Source of the DNA: Streptococcaceae bacterium
GTDB lineage: Bacteria; Bacillota; Bacilli; Lactobacillales; Streptococcaceae
DNA length: 64,000 nucleotides
Direction: 5' to 3'
NCBI GenBank assembly: GCA_022484805.1
Contig: JAKVKP010000002.1
Coordinates: forward strand, 1 to 64,000
The notes under the pieces were generated by a model that was given only the letters and a program-made list of their open reading frames with translations, was not told where the DNA came from and made no database searches. The translations under genes and the position numbers were made by a program. The first letter of the stretch is position 1; every line of letters starts with the position of its first letter. Shown one piece after another: positions 63,260 to 64,000 of this stretch.

Positions 63260-64000
63260 CTACTTTCTTTTATTGTAAATGGGTTTTCTTTGTTCTATTT
63301 CATTTAACAACTGCAAATAATTTTGATATCTGAAAGTTGTGATTTTATGATGCTCTACCGCTGATTTAACAGCGCAATCTGGCTCATGTGTATGTGTGCA
63401 GGCTCTAAATTTACATGATTGACCAAATTCTGAAATCTCGATAAAATAACTGGAAAGCTCATTCGCCTCTATTTCTCTTAAATCAATTGATGAAAAGCCC
63501 GGTGTATCAGCAAGCAAGCCATCAAATACTTCATGCAATTCAACATGACGTGTTGTATGCTTTCCCCGACCTAAATGCTTGGATATTTCGCCAGTAGCCA
63601 GATTTAATGCCTCATCTATTCGATTAATCAATGTTGATTTTCCAGCACCAGTCTGCCCGATAAACACGGCAATCTTATCGACAAATTCTGAACGAATTGA
63701 CTCAAATTCTGAATAATTTAAACAAACCTGATAACCAATCATCTGATAAATTTTTTGAATTTCTAAAATATCAGTTTGATCAGCAAGCAAATCTGTTTTT
63801 GAAATATAGATTATTGGCTTAATCTTTTTAGATTCTAAAATAACTAAAAATCGATCTAATAGGTTACTAGAAAAATTTGGTTCAATAGCACTAATCACAA
63901 TCACGCCAATATCGACATTGGCAACTGGTGGTCGTATTAACTCATTCTTCCTTGGCAAAATTTTTAATAAATAACCATCCGTTAGGCTGGTTGATTCAAA
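63260..64000 (-). CDS. rsgA: ribosome small subunit GTPase RsgA, partial (start outside window)
   Basis: Circularly permuted GTPase that checks 30S maturation. In this window: the LPRKNELIRPPVANVD junction, the G4-like ISKTDLL, G1 IGQTGAGKSTLIN, G3 DTPGFSS, and the zinc motif CKFRACTHTHEPDC. The frame stays open to base 64000, where FESTSLTDGYLLKI of the N-terminal OB fold is read, so the true start lies beyond the window; the TTG at 63958 is internal. Confidence 0.95.
   Translation of the reverse strand, partial: FESTSLTDGYLLKILPRKNELIRPPVANVDIGVIVISAIEPNFSSNLLDRFLVILESKKIKPIIYISKTDLLADQTDILEIQKIYQMIGYQVCLNYSEFESIRSEFVDKIAVFIGQTGAGKSTLINRIDEALNLATGEISKHLGRGKHTTRHVELHEVFDGLLADTPGFSSIDLREIEANELSSYFIEISEFGQSCKFRACTHTHEPDCAVKSAVEHHKITTFRYQNYLQLLNEIEQRKPIYNKRK

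Overview
The window is low-GC Firmicutes DNA, most likely from the order Lactobacillales. Supporting this are the rpsF-ssb-rpsR operon, the rsgA-rpe-thiamine diphosphokinase cluster, a yhaM/yhaN/yhaO-type block, Mga-type regulators, PTS sugar uptake under a BglG/LicT antiterminator with a CcpA site, and a CopY-type cop box. I cannot name the genus. No prophage, intact insertion sequence or CRISPR array was seen, so this looks like ordinary chromosome.

Layout. 0-3.4 kb: a P-type cation ATPase and two small genes. 3.4-5.6 kb: an aldo/keto reductase, cupin and carboxymuconolactone-decarboxylase-like operon with a MerR regulator and a textbook MerR promoter. 5.7-10.9 kb: a phosphonate-type ABC importer (phnDCEE) with a metallophosphoesterase and a divergent Crp/Fnr-type regulator. 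10.9-16.7 kb: a beta-glucoside PTS operon (licT, EIIBC, an unrecognised 354-residue protein, 6-phospho-beta-glucosidase, EIIA). 17-19.7 kb: a cellobiose-type EIIC with a TIM-barrel-like protein. 19.8-25.4 kb: a YhdH-type oxidoreductase, a decayed alpha/beta hydrolase, and two AraC regulators around a Gfo/Idh/MocA dehydrogenase and a GRP-type sugar transporter. 25.5-29.5 kb: a calcium-type P-ATPase and an Mga-like regulator. 29.7-34.9 kb: mntH, the methionine importer metNIQ, and a Fur-box-controlled methyltransferase. 34.9-40.8 kb: a uracil-DNA glycosylase family protein, tandem cupins, an unrecognised 399-residue protein, a pair of 36-nt repeats and lutABC for lactate oxidation. 41-46.6 kb: an Mga-like regulator and the ppx-ppk1 polyphosphate pair. 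46.6-54.4 kb: glyoxalase, NamA-type reductase, copB, an SPFH protein, an AGCS symporter, an SNase-like lipoprotein and a SemiSWEET. 54.4-56 kb: an accessory pocket with a broken gene, an unrecognised gene and a MepB-family gene. 56-64 kb: housekeeping genes (tRNA-Arg, rpsR, ssb, rpsF, yhaM and an SbcCD-like pair, thiN, rpe, and rsgA cut by the window edge).

Two themes stand out. The first is metal homeostasis: three P-type ATPases, an NRAMP importer with repeated DtxR-type operator sequences, a perfect cop box and a perfect 7-1-7 Fur box. The second is carbon-source scavenging, with most operons next to their own regulator. Several regulatory sites can be read directly: a MerR promoter with 19-bp spacer, a cre over the licT promoter, a terminator/antiterminator leader, and a hairpin lying between a Shine-Dalgarno sequence and its start codon. 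No single large undescribed system is evident. The best candidates for new biology are the unknown protein inside the beta-glucoside operon, the phn importer paired with a phosphoesterase, the Fur-controlled methyltransferase, and the 36-nt repeat pair.
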